Source: Fibrobacter sp. UWB10
Lineage (GTDB): Bacteria; Fibrobacterota; Fibrobacteria; Fibrobacterales; Fibrobacteraceae
Length of the DNA stretch: 64,000 nucleotides
Direction: 5' to 3'
Assembly: GCF_900182935.1 (NCBI RefSeq)
Contig: NZ_FXUE01000007.1
Span: 1-64,000 of the forward strand
The notes under the pieces were generated by a model, which was given only the letters and a program-made list of their open reading frames with translations, had not been told where the DNA came from and made no database searches. The translations under genes were made by a program, and so were the position numbers. Of the stretch, positions 25,628-35,595 are shown one piece after another; the stretch's first letter is position 1; each line of letters starts with the position of its first letter.

Positions 25628-28600
25628 TTAAATTCCGAGGTCGATGGCGTTCACCTGACCGCGACGCACACCCCAGAGGAAGTCCTGGGTGCGGTCGGTA
25701 ATGACCTTGGTGTTCACCTTGATACGGAACTTGAGGCGGGCAATGTAGACACCTGTCGATGCAAGGCGACCGCTATTGGAACGCATGTTCCAAGCCAAGA
25801 AGAGTTTGCCGTCGTTGTCGAGGCAGTTCTGCTTGCCACCTTCCTTGAAGATGTCGGCGTTACAGGTGATGATGCCCGAATGGCTGTTCACGTAATGACC
25901 GAGGCTCGAATAGTAAATCGCTTCGTAGCGCAGTTCGGTCTTGTCGGCCACAGAGCTCACAATCTGCTGGATATCAGCCGGAGTGCCGCTCTGGTAGTTT
26001 TTCAGGTTATGACTGGTCAGCAGGCCATTTTCGTAAGCGTCAACAATGACTTCGCTCAAGCCATATTGCTTTTTAGCTTCCTTGATGGACATTTGACCGT
26101 TATCGACCTTAGCAATGACCTCTTCCAAGGTGTAGGTTTTCGGAGTGGTGCCAGCTTCTTCAGCAGCCTCGGCTTCGTCCTTATCCACAAGCATGTTGGA
26201 TTCTTTTACGACCTTCGAAATTTCGGCGATTTCGTTTTCCACGAGTTCGGCCATGTCGAGGTCGCCCAAGTAGTGCCCCTGCGTGCCGTATTCAGCGGCC
26301 ACCTGTTCAGCCGTGAGCACGGTTTCGCCACCTACCAACTTGGGAACGGTTGCCACTTCGTTTCTGATGATTTCGCGGGCCGTTTCGAAAGCGGGAGATT
26401 CCGTAGAAAGGCTTACCACCTTCGGGCTCGTGACAGTCACCTTCTGTTCGCCAGTCACGCGAACCCAGGGGTTCAATTCGTGCGGGCCTACACCCACAAG
26501 GTCAAGAGCCAAGCCCAACTGAGACGGCGGCATAAAGCGCACGGAGTCACCCACAGCCGGAATCACGTCGGTATCGAGACCCTTCGGGAAAATCAGCTTC
26601 CATTCGTTTTCAGGCGTTGTCAGAATGTCGCTTGCACTCTTGACAGCGCTATCCTGCACGTTGTTTTTCCAGCAATGGAATCGGAACAAGTCGGTAGTAG
26701 CATCGGTGCCGCTAACGCCTTCGCTGAACTTCATGGTCAGCTGGGTGTTACCGTCTTTGAGGTACTTGACTTCGGCAGAGGTGATTACCGGGCCCACCTT
26801 ATCGGTCAAGGCGCCTTCGACCCAGAACGGAGACTTTTTGCCTTCTTCGTCGGTATAGGTGTACCAGATGGTATCGATCTTGCCCAAGTACTGGGCGTCG
26901 GCAGTTTCCTTACCAGTATAAATGATAGAGCCAAAGCCAACTCCAGTTGCCGTCACCGTTGCGGTCAGTTCGCCATCCTTGTAGGTTGCCTTGTAAGAGC
27001 CGAAATCTTCGGGACCGAACGTGAACGTGAGCGAGTCCAGAACACTCTGGCCACCAAGCGGCTTGTTGAACTTGATCCAAATACTGTCGGCGCGGCCTTC
27101 GCCCGTGCGGTCAAAGATATAGGCGGTTTCAACCTGCGGTACCGGCGGCACAGCAATGTTGATGTTTGTCCAATGAACTTCTTTGTTCTTTGCACCGTAG
27201 CAATTAAGAGTAAGCGTTGCGTTAACAACTTCGTCGGTTGCCTTGACAAAGAACGAAGCGCGGCCTTCCATGAGCACCACTTCGCTAACGGGGTTACCCA
27301 TAGAATCGCATACGACAAGGTTCGGAGTCGAGGTCGTAATCTTGACTGCAATGCCGCTGTAAATGGAGGCCCATTCTTCGGCGTACATCACGTGAACAGG
27401 ATAAGAACGACCGGCCCAGAGCTTTTCGGTTTTGTCGAGGTTGATGGGCAGGGTATCGCTCGAAATATCGCGACTGAGTTCGTCACCAAATGCGTTCCAG
27501 TACTTGTCGAAGTGTATTGTATCCTGCGTATCGAAGTCTACGATAAAGTAGGTCGAATCCTTGACGCTTGCAAATGCAATGTTCGGCAGTTCGTAAGGTT
27601 CAATGGTGAACGGAATATCCTTGTAGTCATCCGGGTTGCTCTTGAGGCGCACGCGAACGTAGTAGTTTCCCGGCGGCAGAGCTTGAGCCTTCGTGATAGC
27701 CTTGGTGTCGATGGTAATCATCGTGAAATCGTTGCTTACCGTAATGCCGCTGTAGTAGGCGGAATCGAGCGTCTTGAGAGCGACACCGTTCTTGTCGAGG
27801 CTCTTGCCGTAAAGCGTAAAGTTAGACGGGCCGCGTTCCGTGTGCTGCTTTTCGGGGCTTGCAGAGAAGTCGCAAGCGAGAACCGTTTCGCGCACCAGTT
27901 GCCACACTTCCTTGATAATCAACTTCGGGTCATCAGACAGGTCCGTAAGGAACATGCTTGCTTCGGCCTTCAAGTCCATAGAAGTGCGCATCTTGAAGTT
28001 CGATTCGTTGCGGTGACGTTCCGCGTAGAAAATGTGGAAGGAGTATGTTTCGCCAGGAATTAGCTTGTCTGCAGGATTGTTCTTGCCAATGGTATCAAGC
28101 TTGACTTTACCTTCAATCTGCGTATGCTGACCACCGATGTCCACCACCAGTTTGTTGTTGATGAACACCCAAACGTCGTCGTCACCCAAGAATTCAAAGT
28201 ACTGACCAGGCACGTATTCGAAGGTAGCCTGGATCTTCATGGTGAAGCCGTAGTTGTGCGTACCATAGTCAGAGGTGATGTTGTCGTACATGGGGTTCGG
28301 GATGGTGCCAGCTTCATCGAGGTACTGGAAGTCGTCCAAGAAGAACAAACCTCTTTCGGGGCTTTCGGTATTCTTCTGACCGAACCAGAAACCATCGTCG
28401 GTCAAGGAAAGTTCCAAGTCGCGGCAAGTGGCGTTGGTGTACATGTTGCCGTCGCTACCTTGAATAGCTTCGGGCAAGAACCAGTTGCCGAGGTGTTCTG
28501 TCACCTTGCAGTTGCTCGGGAAATTGGACGCCGGAACGGGAACGCCGTTGGGGCCCAGTTCGCGTTCGACCATGCCCTTCATAATCTGGTGGCCATTGTC

Positions 28601-29512
28601 GTTCTTGCATCCGCCCGTACCGAAGTCCTGGCTTGTAGTGCCGGCCTGGGCAATTGTGTTTTCTTCGTCAGAACCATCGCCATGCAACCAGTCGAACATC
28701 ATGACCGGGAGCTTTTTGATGGGGCAGTCGCCGAGTTCGCCGGGGAATGCCGTATAAAGTTCGGGTTCGTTGTACTTGGAGCCGACAATCCAAACGGTGT
28801 CAGAAATCTGGAGCAAGGAATCCAGTCGGATTTCCTGTTCCACAGGGATTTCTTCCTTGGAGGCACCTTCGGCGCCGATATGCAAATCACCAATCGTTTG
28901 CTTGAACGAAACGAAGGCGTCCTTGGGTGTCAGTACGGCGCGATATTCGAACCAACCGCAGTAGGGGCTACCCACCGGAGTGGTATAGTCGGCCTTGCCG
29001 TTCAGCATAATGACCACGCCCGTGTTGCTCCACGGAGCCAAGAAGCGAATCGTCTTTTTTGCGGGTTCCACGATTACCGGTTTGGTCGTCGTGGTGGTAA
29101 GCGTACCGTCGGGATTGATCTGAATCCAGACCTGGTAGACCTGCTGGCTGTCGACACCGTTCTTGTATTCGGGGAACAGCTCGGCGAGGAAAGGTTCATG
29201 GCCTTCGTTCAAGTACGTGGTGCAGGAATCCTTGCCTTCGACGCAGAAAGAACCGAAACGCAGTTGGCGCACGTCTTCTCTACCCTGTCGGTCGGAACCT
29301 TCAAGACGTTCCTGAGTGAAGCAGACTTTAAACGTACCGTCGTCTTCTTTGCTCAGTTGTTTATACTTGAAATTGGCTTCGTTATCGGCGTAGAAAAGGT
29401 TATTGCCATCGTAAATAACATGGGCTATGGCAACACAGTCCTGCGCAAATGTGTTAACAACTAAAAGGGTCAAGCATAATGCCAAACCCCGGAAAAAGTT
29501 TTTGCACTTCAT
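25628..29512 (-). CDS. fibro-slime domain protein, paralogue 2
   Basis: About 1294 residues from ATG 29512, which has GGAGAG at good spacing and begins a proper signal peptide (KNFFRGLALCLTLLVVNTFA). The layout follows paralogue 1: the TIRFLAPWSNTGVVIMLNG module, LPVMMFDWLHGDGSDEE, the fibro-slime domain (FEFLGDDDVWVFINNKLVVD, IGGQHTQ, FHIFYAERHRNESNFKM), repeated beta domains, a helical linker (LTAEQVAAEYGTQGHYLG) and C-terminal ARLKFRIKV and DFLWGVRRG. It lies 230 bp upstream of paralogue 1 with a terminator between, so each has its own transcript. It is likely a cellulose-adhesion or slime-layer surface protein. Confidence 0.93.
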   Translation of the reverse strand: MKCKNFFRGLALCLTLLVVNTFAQDCVAIAHVIYDGNNLFYADNEANFKYKQLSKEDDGTFKVCFTQERLEGSDRQGREDVRQLRFGSFCVEGKDSCTTYLNEGHEPFLAELFPEYKNGVDSQQVYQVWIQINPDGTLTTTTTKPVIVEPAKKTIRFLAPWSNTGVVIMLNGKADYTTPVGSPYCGWFEYRAVLTPKDAFVSFKQTIGDLHIGAEGASKEEIPVEQEIRLDSLLQISDTVWIVGSKYNEPELYTAFPGELGDCPIKKLPVMMFDWLHGDGSDEENTIAQAGTTSQDFGTGGCKNDNGHQIMKGMVERELGPNGVPVPASNFPSNCKVTEHLGNWFLPEAIQGSDGNMYTNATCRDLELSLTDDGFWFGQKNTESPERGLFFLDDFQYLDEAGTIPNPMYDNITSDYGTHNYGFTMKIQATFEYVPGQYFEFLGDDDVWVFINNKLVVDIGGQHTQIEGKVKLDTIGKNNPADKLIPGETYSFHIFYAERHRNESNFKMRTSMDLKAEASMFLTDLSDDPKLIIKEVWQLVRETVLACDFSASPEKQHTERGPSNFTLYGKSLDKNGVALKTLDSAYYSGITVSNDFTMITIDTKAITKAQALPPGNYYVRVRLKSNPDDYKDIPFTIEPYELPNIAFASVKDSTYFIVDFDTQDTIHFDKYWNAFGDELSRDISSDTLPINLDKTEKLWAGRSYPVHVMYAEEWASIYSGIAVKITTSTPNLVVCDSMGNPVSEVVLMEGRASFFVKATDEVVNATLTLNCYGAKNKEVHWTNINIAVPPVPQVETAYIFDRTGEGRADSIWIKFNKPLGGQSVLDSLTFTFGPEDFGSYKATYKDGELTATVTATGVGFGSIIYTGKETADAQYLGKIDTIWYTYTDEEGKKSPFWVEGALTDKVGPVITSAEVKYLKDGNTQLTMKFSEGVSGTDATTDLFRFHCWKNNVQDSAVKSASDILTTPENEWKLIFPKGLDTDVIPAVGDSVRFMPPSQLGLALDLVGVGPHELNPWVRVTGEQKVTVTSPKVVSLSTESPAFETAREIIRNEVATVPKLVGGETVLTAEQVAAEYGTQGHYLGDLDMAELVENEIAEISKVVKESNMLVDKDEAEAAEEAGTTPKTYTLEEVIAKVDNGQMSIKEAKKQYGLSEVIVDAYENGLLTSHNLKNYQSGTPADIQQIVSSVADKTELRYEAIYYSSLGHYVNSHSGIITCNADIFKEGGKQNCLDNDGKLFLAWNMRSNSGRLASTGVYIARLKFRIKVNTKVITDRTQDFLWGVRRGQVNAIDLGI

Positions 29513-29606
29513 CCGTTCTCTCCATAAATGTCCCACACACAAGACACAACCGGAGTAAATAATAGTTTATTTTGCGCTATCTTAAAGCAAACATTCCTTT
29601 ACTATG

Positions 29607-29667
29607 TAGGGTTTTTATAAGAAAAAGGAGACTTATGGAGAGAATTTCAATAAAAACCCCTAAATAA
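29607..29667 (+). promoter_or_regulatory. pta leader: hairpin enclosing a ten-residue ORF
   Basis: TAGGGTTTTTAT (29607-29618) can pair with ATAAAAACCCCTA (29650-29662) with one bulged C. The loop holds AAAAAGGAG and the ATG (29635) of an 11-codon ORF ending at 29667. Further on, CCTAATTTTTAGG is a second small hairpin ending in a TAGGAGG site before pta. The layout suggests a translated leader or attenuator. Confidence 0.35.
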
Positions 29668-29742
29668 ATACAAAAAGCGAGGCCTGCGGGGTATCAAAAT
29701 CCTAATTTTTAGGAGGAATTTACAAATCAACAGGAGTTTTTT

Positions 29743-31131
29743 ATGAATCGAGTGTATTTGGTCGCCTCCGCCAATATGGAAGCCAAAGTCAAAGAAGTCA
29801 TGGACGCTGTAGCCGCCGCCGGCCTGATTGGCGCGACCTACAAGCCCTGCGTGAATGGTGCCGAAGCTGTCAAGGAACTGAAGGCCCACAATTCCGCCGT
29901 GCTCATGGAAAAGATTGCAGCCGACTTCCTTTCGCAGGACTTTGATTCCGTAGACGCCGTGGTGGTCGAAGGTGCACAGGGCATGAGCGACGTGATGGCC
30001 CAGAAGTACAATGACTCTTTGGCAACCGCCCTCGATGCTAAGATTTATTCTGACGGCGAAGACGCTGACTTGTTCTGCCCCAAGCGCCTGCTCGCTTGCT
30101 GCAAGTGCCTCGCCAAGGATTTGGCTGAAGCCCCGGCCGAACGCAAGACCAGCCAGGCCATGTTCCGCGCTGGATTGCTCTTGAAGGCTTCTAAGGCTAA
30201 AAAGCGCATCGTGCTCCCTGAAGGTTCTGAACCGCGTACCGTGCAGGCCGCAAAGCTCGTGATTGACCGCAAGATCGCAGTGCCGGTACTCATCGGCAAG
30301 AAGGACGAAATCTTTGCTGTGGCAAAGGAACAGGGCGTTGCTCTCCCGGCTGACATTGAAATTATTGAACCGTCTGCAGAACTTGCTGAAAAGTATGTGC
30401 CGACTCTCGTGGAACTCCGCAAGTCGAAGGGCATGACCGAAGACCAGGCACGCGCAGCACTCGCCGACAACGTAATGCTTGGCACCATGATGCTGAAGAT
30501 GGGCGAAGTCGATGGCCTTGTTTCTGGCGCTATCCACTCTACCGCCGACACCTTGCGCCCCGCTTTGCAGGTGATCAAGTGCGCTCCGGGCGTGAAGTCC
30601 GTGAGCTCTGTGTTCTTTATGTGCATGCCGGACAAGACTTACATTTACGGCGACTGCGCCATTAACCTGAACCCGACCGCCGAAGAACTCGCTGGCATCG
30701 CTCAGCAGTGCGACGACACCGCTAAGGCCTTCGGCCTCCCCAGCCGTGTCGCCTTGCTCAGCTACAGCACCATGAACAGCGGCAAGGGCCCGGATGCAGA
30801 CCTGGTTCGCGAAGCTACCAAGATTGTGAAGGAAGCCCGCCCCGAAATGCTGGTGGATGGCCCGCTGCAGTACGACGCCGCGACCGTGCCGAGCGTTGGT
30901 TCCCTGAAGGCCCCGGGCAGCACCGTCGCCGGCAAGGCTACTGTGTTCGTGTTCCCGAGTCTTTCTGCCGGTAACATTGGCTACAAGGCTGTGCAGCGCA
31001 GTGCCCATGGCACGATTGCTATTGGCCCGATGTTGCAGGGCTTGGCTAAGCCGGTGAACGACCTTAGCCGCGGCGCCCTCGTGGAAGACATCGTTTACAC
31101 GATTGCCCTCACAGCGGTACAGGCTAATTAA
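29743..31131 (+). CDS. pta: phosphate acetyltransferase
   Basis: 462 residues. The catalytic C-terminal PTA_PTB domain starts near residue 140 and shows [66 protein letters not shown] and [13 protein letters not shown]. It interconverts acetyl-CoA and acetyl phosphate for acetate formation. The N-terminal part is only about 140 residues, far shorter than in E. coli Pta (about 714 in all), but longer than in the compact Pta of some Gram-positives; it looks like a reduced regulatory domain. AACAGGAG precedes the ATG. No ackA is adjacent. Confidence 0.95.
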   Translation: MNRVYLVASANMEAKVKEVMDAVAAAGLIGATYKPCVNGAEAVKELKAHNSAVLMEKIAADFLSQDFDSVDAVVVEGAQGMSDVMAQKYNDSLATALDAKIYSDGEDADLFCPKRLLACCKCLAKDLAEAPAERKTSQAMFRAGLLLKASKAKKRIVLPEGSEPRTVQAAKLVIDRKIAVPVLIGKKDEIFAVAKEQGVALPADIEIIEPSAELAEKYVPTLVELRKSKGMTEDQARAALADNVMLGTMMLKMGEVDGLVSGAIHSTADTLRPALQVIKCAPGVKSVSSVFFMCMPDKTYIYGDCAINLNPTAEELAGIAQQCDDTAKAFGLPSRVALLSYSTMNSGKGPDADLVREATKIVKEARPEMLVDGPLQYDAATVPSVGSLKAPGSTVAGKATVFVFPSLSAGNIGYKAVQRSAHGTIAIGPMLQGLAKPVNDLSRGALVEDIVYTIALTAVQAN

Positions 31132-31330
31132 GACCGCGCGGCTCTATCGCATTAACAAGAATGTGATATCGCCTCGCTCTCGCCGACACGACTCGTTAAT
31201 ACGAGTCGCTTACGGCTCACGGTAAGACCGCGCGGCTCTATTGCATCTACAAGAACGTGATATCGCCTCACTCTCGCAACCACGCCTCGTTAATACGAGG
31301 CGTTTGTTGCTCACGGTAAAACCGCTCGAG
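31129..31330. repeat. 94-bp tandem repeat with covarying hairpins
   Basis: Two full copies, 31129-31222 and 31223-31316, and the start of a third share TAAGACCGCGCGGCTCTAT. Each full copy contains a two-part hairpin. The inner stem is CGACTCG/CGAGTCG in copy 1 and CGCCTCG/CGAGGCG in copy 2; the outer stem is GCCG/CGGC versus GCAA/TTGC. All three differing pairs are compensated, and the loop TTAATA is unchanged. This supports conserved base pairing, so the element may act as RNA. It overlaps the pta stop codon by the first three bases. Confidence 0.8.
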
Positions 31331-31356
31331 TCTAAATTCGAAACTATATACAAGAA

Positions 31357-31384
31357 GCGCCTCGTCTAACGAGGCGCCTTTTCT
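31357..31384. terminator. terminator with same stem as the tandem hairpins
   Basis: GCGCCTCGT, CTA loop, ACGAGGCGC with CTTTTCTTTTT on the plus side. The stem repeats that of copy 2 of the tandem repeat. It can end the pta transcript and, in the other direction, the GLUG-protein gene. Confidence 0.85.
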
Positions 31385-31398
31385 TTTTCAAACAGTTT

Positions 31399-33966
31399 TT
31401 ACTTTACGGAAATGGTTCTTGTGATTCCGCCGATAGAAATCAGGTAGCGGCCCTTGTTCGGCAAGCTTATTTCAAAATCGGGCGTATTGATTCGCGAGTT
31501 TGCAAATCCTGCGACAGGAATATTTCTGCCCTGAATATCGAATACGTGGAACGGCGCACCTACGGCAGCGCCCGTGATCTGAACCTTTCTACCCTGAGTT
31601 GCAATCGTAAAGGAATTGACGCTCGGCTTGAACGCAACCGAGGTACGTCCGCCATCGTAGCCTTCAACACCGGCACCATTCAGGAGCGGATACGGATCGG
31701 TGCCGACCTTCTGGCCCCATACGTGGCCGTCTACGCCTTCGGCGCTATAATTGTACAACGCCCAGGCAACAGAACCGTCAGCGAATTCTTCGGGCGAATT
31801 CTTGCTAACTGAACCTTCGCAAGTCGATTGGTTGCGGAAAAAGACATTAGCCATCACTTTGGGAAGCGCTTGGCAAACGTCGAAAGCATTTTCGCTCATA
31901 TTGTAAGAATTGATGATGGAAAGACTTTCCGTTTTTGTTGAGAATCCACCACCCTGTATGGTTTTCTTATTGTATGAGTCGTAGATTTCAATCTGGCCTA
32001 TATTGTACGAATTGATTATCGAAGTATTTTCATTAATACCAATTAAACCACTAGCATTGCACCTAGATGCCATACTGTGTGAATCAGACTGAGTTTGAAT
32101 TTTTCCATCATTATGAGAAGTCGATATAGTCAGTTTGTAGCCACTTGCTTCAGCAATAAGGCCCGATGCAATGTCGGCGGTAATTGAAGCACGGTTATAA
32201 GAACCAGATACTTCCAGTGAATCGACAAAAGAGAGACCTAATAAACCTCCAGCCATATTATTGCAATATCCCCCAGAGCTCAAGTCGATATCTCCCGCGT
32301 TGTACGAATTCGATATTACTACATGCCTGGAAGCTATTCGACCAATTAATCCTCCGACCTCTCTTCCGGCGGAATATTCGTTATATTTGTTTCCAGTTAT
32401 TCTTGCCGCATTGTAGCTTTTGTCTATAGTAAATGCAGTCATTTTTTCCGCAGTTCCTATCAACCCGCCTGCATCGACCAATATATAATCCGCGATATCT
32501 ATAGTTCCCTTGTTATTGGAATTGGATATGGCAATGGATGATTCGCTTCCGGCACGTGCCATCAAGCCACCCATAATGGCTTTGTCACGAATTGATGAGT
32601 TAGGATACATTTTCCCTGAATGATAAGAATGGTCAATAGAGATTTTCACGGAATCATTATTTCCGCCTACAAGCCCGCCAATTTCGCGTCCAACAATGGT
32701 CATGTTAACATACGAGTGAGTTATAGACAAATTCGTCTTTTCTACGACTGCACCAACAAAGCCTCCTACATGTTCCTTTCCTTCAATGTAAGAATCAATA
32801 ACGCCCACACTGTCAATAGAAACAACCTTATTTTCTTCGCTTTGTACTTTGCCAAACAAACCGACGTCGTTTCCAGCAGAATTCTTCAGGTAAAGTCCGC
32901 TAATCGTATGTCCCTTGCCGTTGAACTTTCCCATGAAGGGCTTGGCAGCCGTTCCAATCGGTACCCAGTACAGCAAATGGTCGGCATCCTTACGGAGTGA
33001 ATCGGTTGCAGTCAACACGTTTTTGTTCACGACAATGTCGGCAGAGAGTTCGCCACAGGCATCCTGTTCTATTTCATAGCCGTCCTTGCCGCTAACAAGG
33101 TAGGAGAATCCATAGAGTTCGTTTGCACTGCCAATCTGGTAGCATCCGTTAACCTTTTGGGGAACCTTCGCCTCGAACCATTTTGCATACATCGTGACAC
33201 TGTCCCATTGTAGTATCGAAAGCGGTTCCGTAAACATGGCAAACGGAATAAAGAAGGTGTCTTGAGCGTCTTTTTCCAACATCCAACCCTGGAAAATATG
33301 GCCGTCCCAATGTGTCGAATCTTTCCAAAGATAACAGAAATCGAAAGTTGAACAGACTCTGTCGAAGTATACGTCGGGGCCACCATTCATGTCTGCAACA
33401 ACACGGTAAGTGTTATAATCGAATTCCGCTTCCAATGAAAGGTTCATGTCGGGCATTTCAAACACGTACACGCTGTCTTCTGTTTTAATTTCAGTTCTTG
33501 AAGAACCGCTGCGGTCGTACCATTTTTTCCAATGGTAACGTTCTACCGGCATAGGAGTCATTTTAACGGAGTCGCCAACGGCCGCCGCAAGCAGAAACTT
33601 GGTCTGCTCCGGATCGGTTACAATGGCATAACCATGAACAATATTCTGAAGTCCGAATCCCGTTTCAAGCCATGAAATTTTGCGGACGTTTTCGGATTTT
33701 GCATATTCGGCATTGAATGTTACGTCGCCCTTGATGTCTGCCACGCAACTGTCAGGAACGCAATACCTGATTGAAGAACCTTCACCTTTTAAAGAGGCGC
33801 TCGCCCAAGTATATCCGCTAGGCGCAGAACACTTGACGCTAACAGAATCCTTAACTCCAGACGCGGTGCAAGAACCGCCTTCGGCTCCTGTATAATTGTA
33901 TGTGATGGTATATGCATTGGCTAGCGTTACAAGCGTAGCAATAGTGAAGAACAACCACTTAAACAT
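31399..33966 (-). CDS. secreted GLUG-repeat surface protein
   Basis: About 855 residues, starting at ATG 33966, 5 nt after AGGAGG. A signal peptide is followed by an InlB-like beta region (GYTWASASLKGEG, then MNLSLEAEF) and a Cys-containing YGFSYLVSGKDG segment. From about residue 360 there are at least seven GLUG-type repeats, seen as IGGLVGxxx, ITHSYV, SNSYNAGDI, GGLIG and SYNxxxI patterns, which form a beta-helix-like stalk in other surface proteins. Then comes FADGSVAWALYNYS and GHVWGQKVGTDPYPLLNG, a common Fibrobacter module. The last 70 residues (VFDIQGRNIPV, then KGRYLISIGGITRTISVK) look like a C-terminal sorting domain of the type IX kind; this is inferred by pattern. Confidence 0.85.
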   Translation of the reverse strand: MFKWLFFTIATLVTLANAYTITYNYTGAEGGSCTASGVKDSVSVKCSAPSGYTWASASLKGEGSSIRYCVPDSCVADIKGDVTFNAEYAKSENVRKISWLETGFGLQNIVHGYAIVTDPEQTKFLLAAAVGDSVKMTPMPVERYHWKKWYDRSGSSRTEIKTEDSVYVFEMPDMNLSLEAEFDYNTYRVVADMNGGPDVYFDRVCSTFDFCYLWKDSTHWDGHIFQGWMLEKDAQDTFFIPFAMFTEPLSILQWDSVTMYAKWFEAKVPQKVNGCYQIGSANELYGFSYLVSGKDGYEIEQDACGELSADIVVNKNVLTATDSLRKDADHLLYWVPIGTAAKPFMGKFNGKGHTISGLYLKNSAGNDVGLFGKVQSEENKVVSIDSVGVIDSYIEGKEHVGGFVGAVVEKTNLSITHSYVNMTIVGREIGGLVGGNNDSVKISIDHSYHSGKMYPNSSIRDKAIMGGLMARAGSESSIAISNSNNKGTIDIADYILVDAGGLIGTAEKMTAFTIDKSYNAARITGNKYNEYSAGREVGGLIGRIASRHVVISNSYNAGDIDLSSGGYCNNMAGGLLGLSFVDSLEVSGSYNRASITADIASGLIAEASGYKLTISTSHNDGKIQTQSDSHSMASRCNASGLIGINENTSIINSYNIGQIEIYDSYNKKTIQGGGFSTKTESLSIINSYNMSENAFDVCQALPKVMANVFFRNQSTCEGSVSKNSPEEFADGSVAWALYNYSAEGVDGHVWGQKVGTDPYPLLNGAGVEGYDGGRTSVAFKPSVNSFTIATQGRKVQITGAAVGAPFHVFDIQGRNIPVAGFANSRINTPDFEISLPNKGRYLISIGGITRTISVK

Positions 33967-34015
33967 CATTTCCTCCTTTTCTCTCAAATATAAAATCCCA
34001 TTTACAAAAAAGCAA

Positions 34016-34035
34016 GGCCGCTCGGTTGAGCGGCC
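34016..34035 (-). terminator. terminator after RNase E/G gene
   Basis: GGCCGCTC, AACC loop, GAGCGGCC on the minus strand, followed by TTGCTTTTTTG; 24 bp past the stop. Confidence 0.85.
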
Positions 34036-34059
34036 CTGTTCAATTGTATGACGAACAAA

Positions 34060-35595
34060 TTACACGAACTTGTAGAGGTCGGTAATGTCTTCGTTGTTCT
34101 TGTCGTAGAACCAGAACTGGTTGATGTGGGCGTGCTCGTCTTCGACCAGGCTGATGCTCATGCCATGCTTGTATTCCAAGTAGTTGAACATGCGGTTGTG
34201 GTCCTTGCAGAGCACGTCGATCACCTGAGCGCTTACCACGAGAGTGACTTCGCGGAGCTTGCCCTTGGCCTTGGCGCGTGCCATCCAGCGGTCGATCATG
34301 CCGAGCGTGGATTCGAGCGTTGCAATGCGGCCGTCGCCGTCGCACACCGGGCAGCGTTCGGTCTTTTCGGTCATCAGGTTCACGCGGACGCGCTTACGGG
34401 TGACTTCCATGAGGCCAAACTGGCTGATGGGAGCGGGGCTAATCGGGGCCTTGTCGCGGCGGATTGCCTTGCGGAATTCCTGGAAGACCTTTTCGTTGTC
34501 TTCTTCGGTTTCCATATCGATAAAGTCGATAATAATCAGGCCGCCCACGTCACGCAGACGCAGCTGCTTTGCGATTTCGTAGCAGGCGTCAATGTTGGTT
34601 TCGAGGATAATCTTGCCCTGGTCCTTGCCATGCACCTTCGGACCGGTGTTCACGTCGATAGACACCAATGCTTCGGTCTGTTCGATCACGAGGTTACCAC
34701 CACGCGGAAGCGGTACCTGACGCTGCAGGGAACGTGCGTAGTCGTTTTCGATCTTGAAGTATTCGAACAGGCTTTCGTTGGAACTCCAGAGCTTCACCTT
34801 GTCGAGCTTGTCCGGCGAGAGCACCTTGAGGTATTCGCGCAGAGCAAAGTATTCGTCGCGGTTATCGATATACACGTAGTCGGTGTTATCGCTGAAGTAT
34901 TCGCGGACAGTCTGTTCAATCGAATCGGATTCTTCGTAGATGCAGGTTTCGGCAGGCTGGTTTTCGAAGTTGTACTTCGTCTGTTCCCACTTGCTTTCGA
35001 GTTCACGCATCTGCTTGTTGATTTCGAATTCGGATTCGTTCAAACCGTTGGTACGAACGATATAGCCCACGTCGCGACCCTTGAGGCGGCGGACCACCTT
35101 CTTGAATTCGCGGCGCTTGGCCGGGTCGCGTTCACGCTTGGACACCCCAATGAAGTTGGTGCCCGGCATGCACACGAGGAAACGACCTGCAAAGCTCAGG
35201 TGCGTGGTCAGACGGGCACCCTTGGTGCTAATCGGTTCCTTGACCACCTGAACCATGATTTCCTGGCCTTCTTGCAGAATTTCGTCAATCGAGACTTCCT
35301 TGGAAGAACCGCCTTCATCATCGTCGTCGCCATATTCGCGACGGAGGAGTTCGTTTCGGTCCATGGCGTCTTCTTGATGCAAAAAGCCTGCCTTTTCGAG
35401 GCCAATATCAATGAACGCAGCCTTGAGTGCCGGAAGCACCTTCTGGACCACGCCCTTATAAATATTGCCCAGAACTCGATTAGAAGATACACCCTCGACG
35501 ACAAGTTCAACGAGTTCGCCGTCTTCCATGATGGCGATACGTTTTTCGTAAGGGGTCTTACTAATCAAAATTCCGCGCTTGCACTTATTTGCCAT
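34060..35595 (-). CDS. rng: ribonuclease E/G family endoribonuclease
   Basis: 511 residues from ATG 35595, which has AGGAGC; an upstream in-frame extension lacks family sequence. The N-terminal S1 RNA-binding part contains NIYKGVVQKVLPALKAAFID and VQVVKEPISTKGARLTTHLS. The catalytic domain has VSIDVNTG with the metal-binding Asp and IIIDFIDM with a second Asp. The Zn-link is CPVCDGDG near residue 405. Length and the short C-terminus fit RNase G rather than RNase E with its degradosome scaffold. It matures rRNA and cleaves mRNA in the cytoplasm. Confidence 0.93.
   Translation of the reverse strand: MANKCKRGILISKTPYEKRIAIMEDGELVELVVEGVSSNRVLGNIYKGVVQKVLPALKAAFIDIGLEKAGFLHQEDAMDRNELLRREYGDDDDEGGSSKEVSIDEILQEGQEIMVQVVKEPISTKGARLTTHLSFAGRFLVCMPGTNFIGVSKRERDPAKRREFKKVVRRLKGRDVGYIVRTNGLNESEFEINKQMRELESKWEQTKYNFENQPAETCIYEESDSIEQTVREYFSDNTDYVYIDNRDEYFALREYLKVLSPDKLDKVKLWSSNESLFEYFKIENDYARSLQRQVPLPRGGNLVIEQTEALVSIDVNTGPKVHGKDQGKIILETNIDACYEIAKQLRLRDVGGLIIIDFIDMETEEDNEKVFQEFRKAIRRDKAPISPAPISQFGLMEVTRKRVRVNLMTEKTERCPVCDGDGRIATLESTLGMIDRWMARAKAKGKLREVTLVVSAQVIDVLCKDHNRMFNYLEYKHGMSISLVEDEHAHINQFWFYDKNNEDITDLYKFV

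Noticed and set aside
25880-28063. 727-residue plus-strand ORF antisense to the second fibro-slime gene
   Set aside because: Same cause as above; no ribosome site and no domain.
31129-31330. CRISPR array
   Set aside because: Repeats are adjacent 94-bp units with no short spacers; the structure is a tandem repeat with hairpins.
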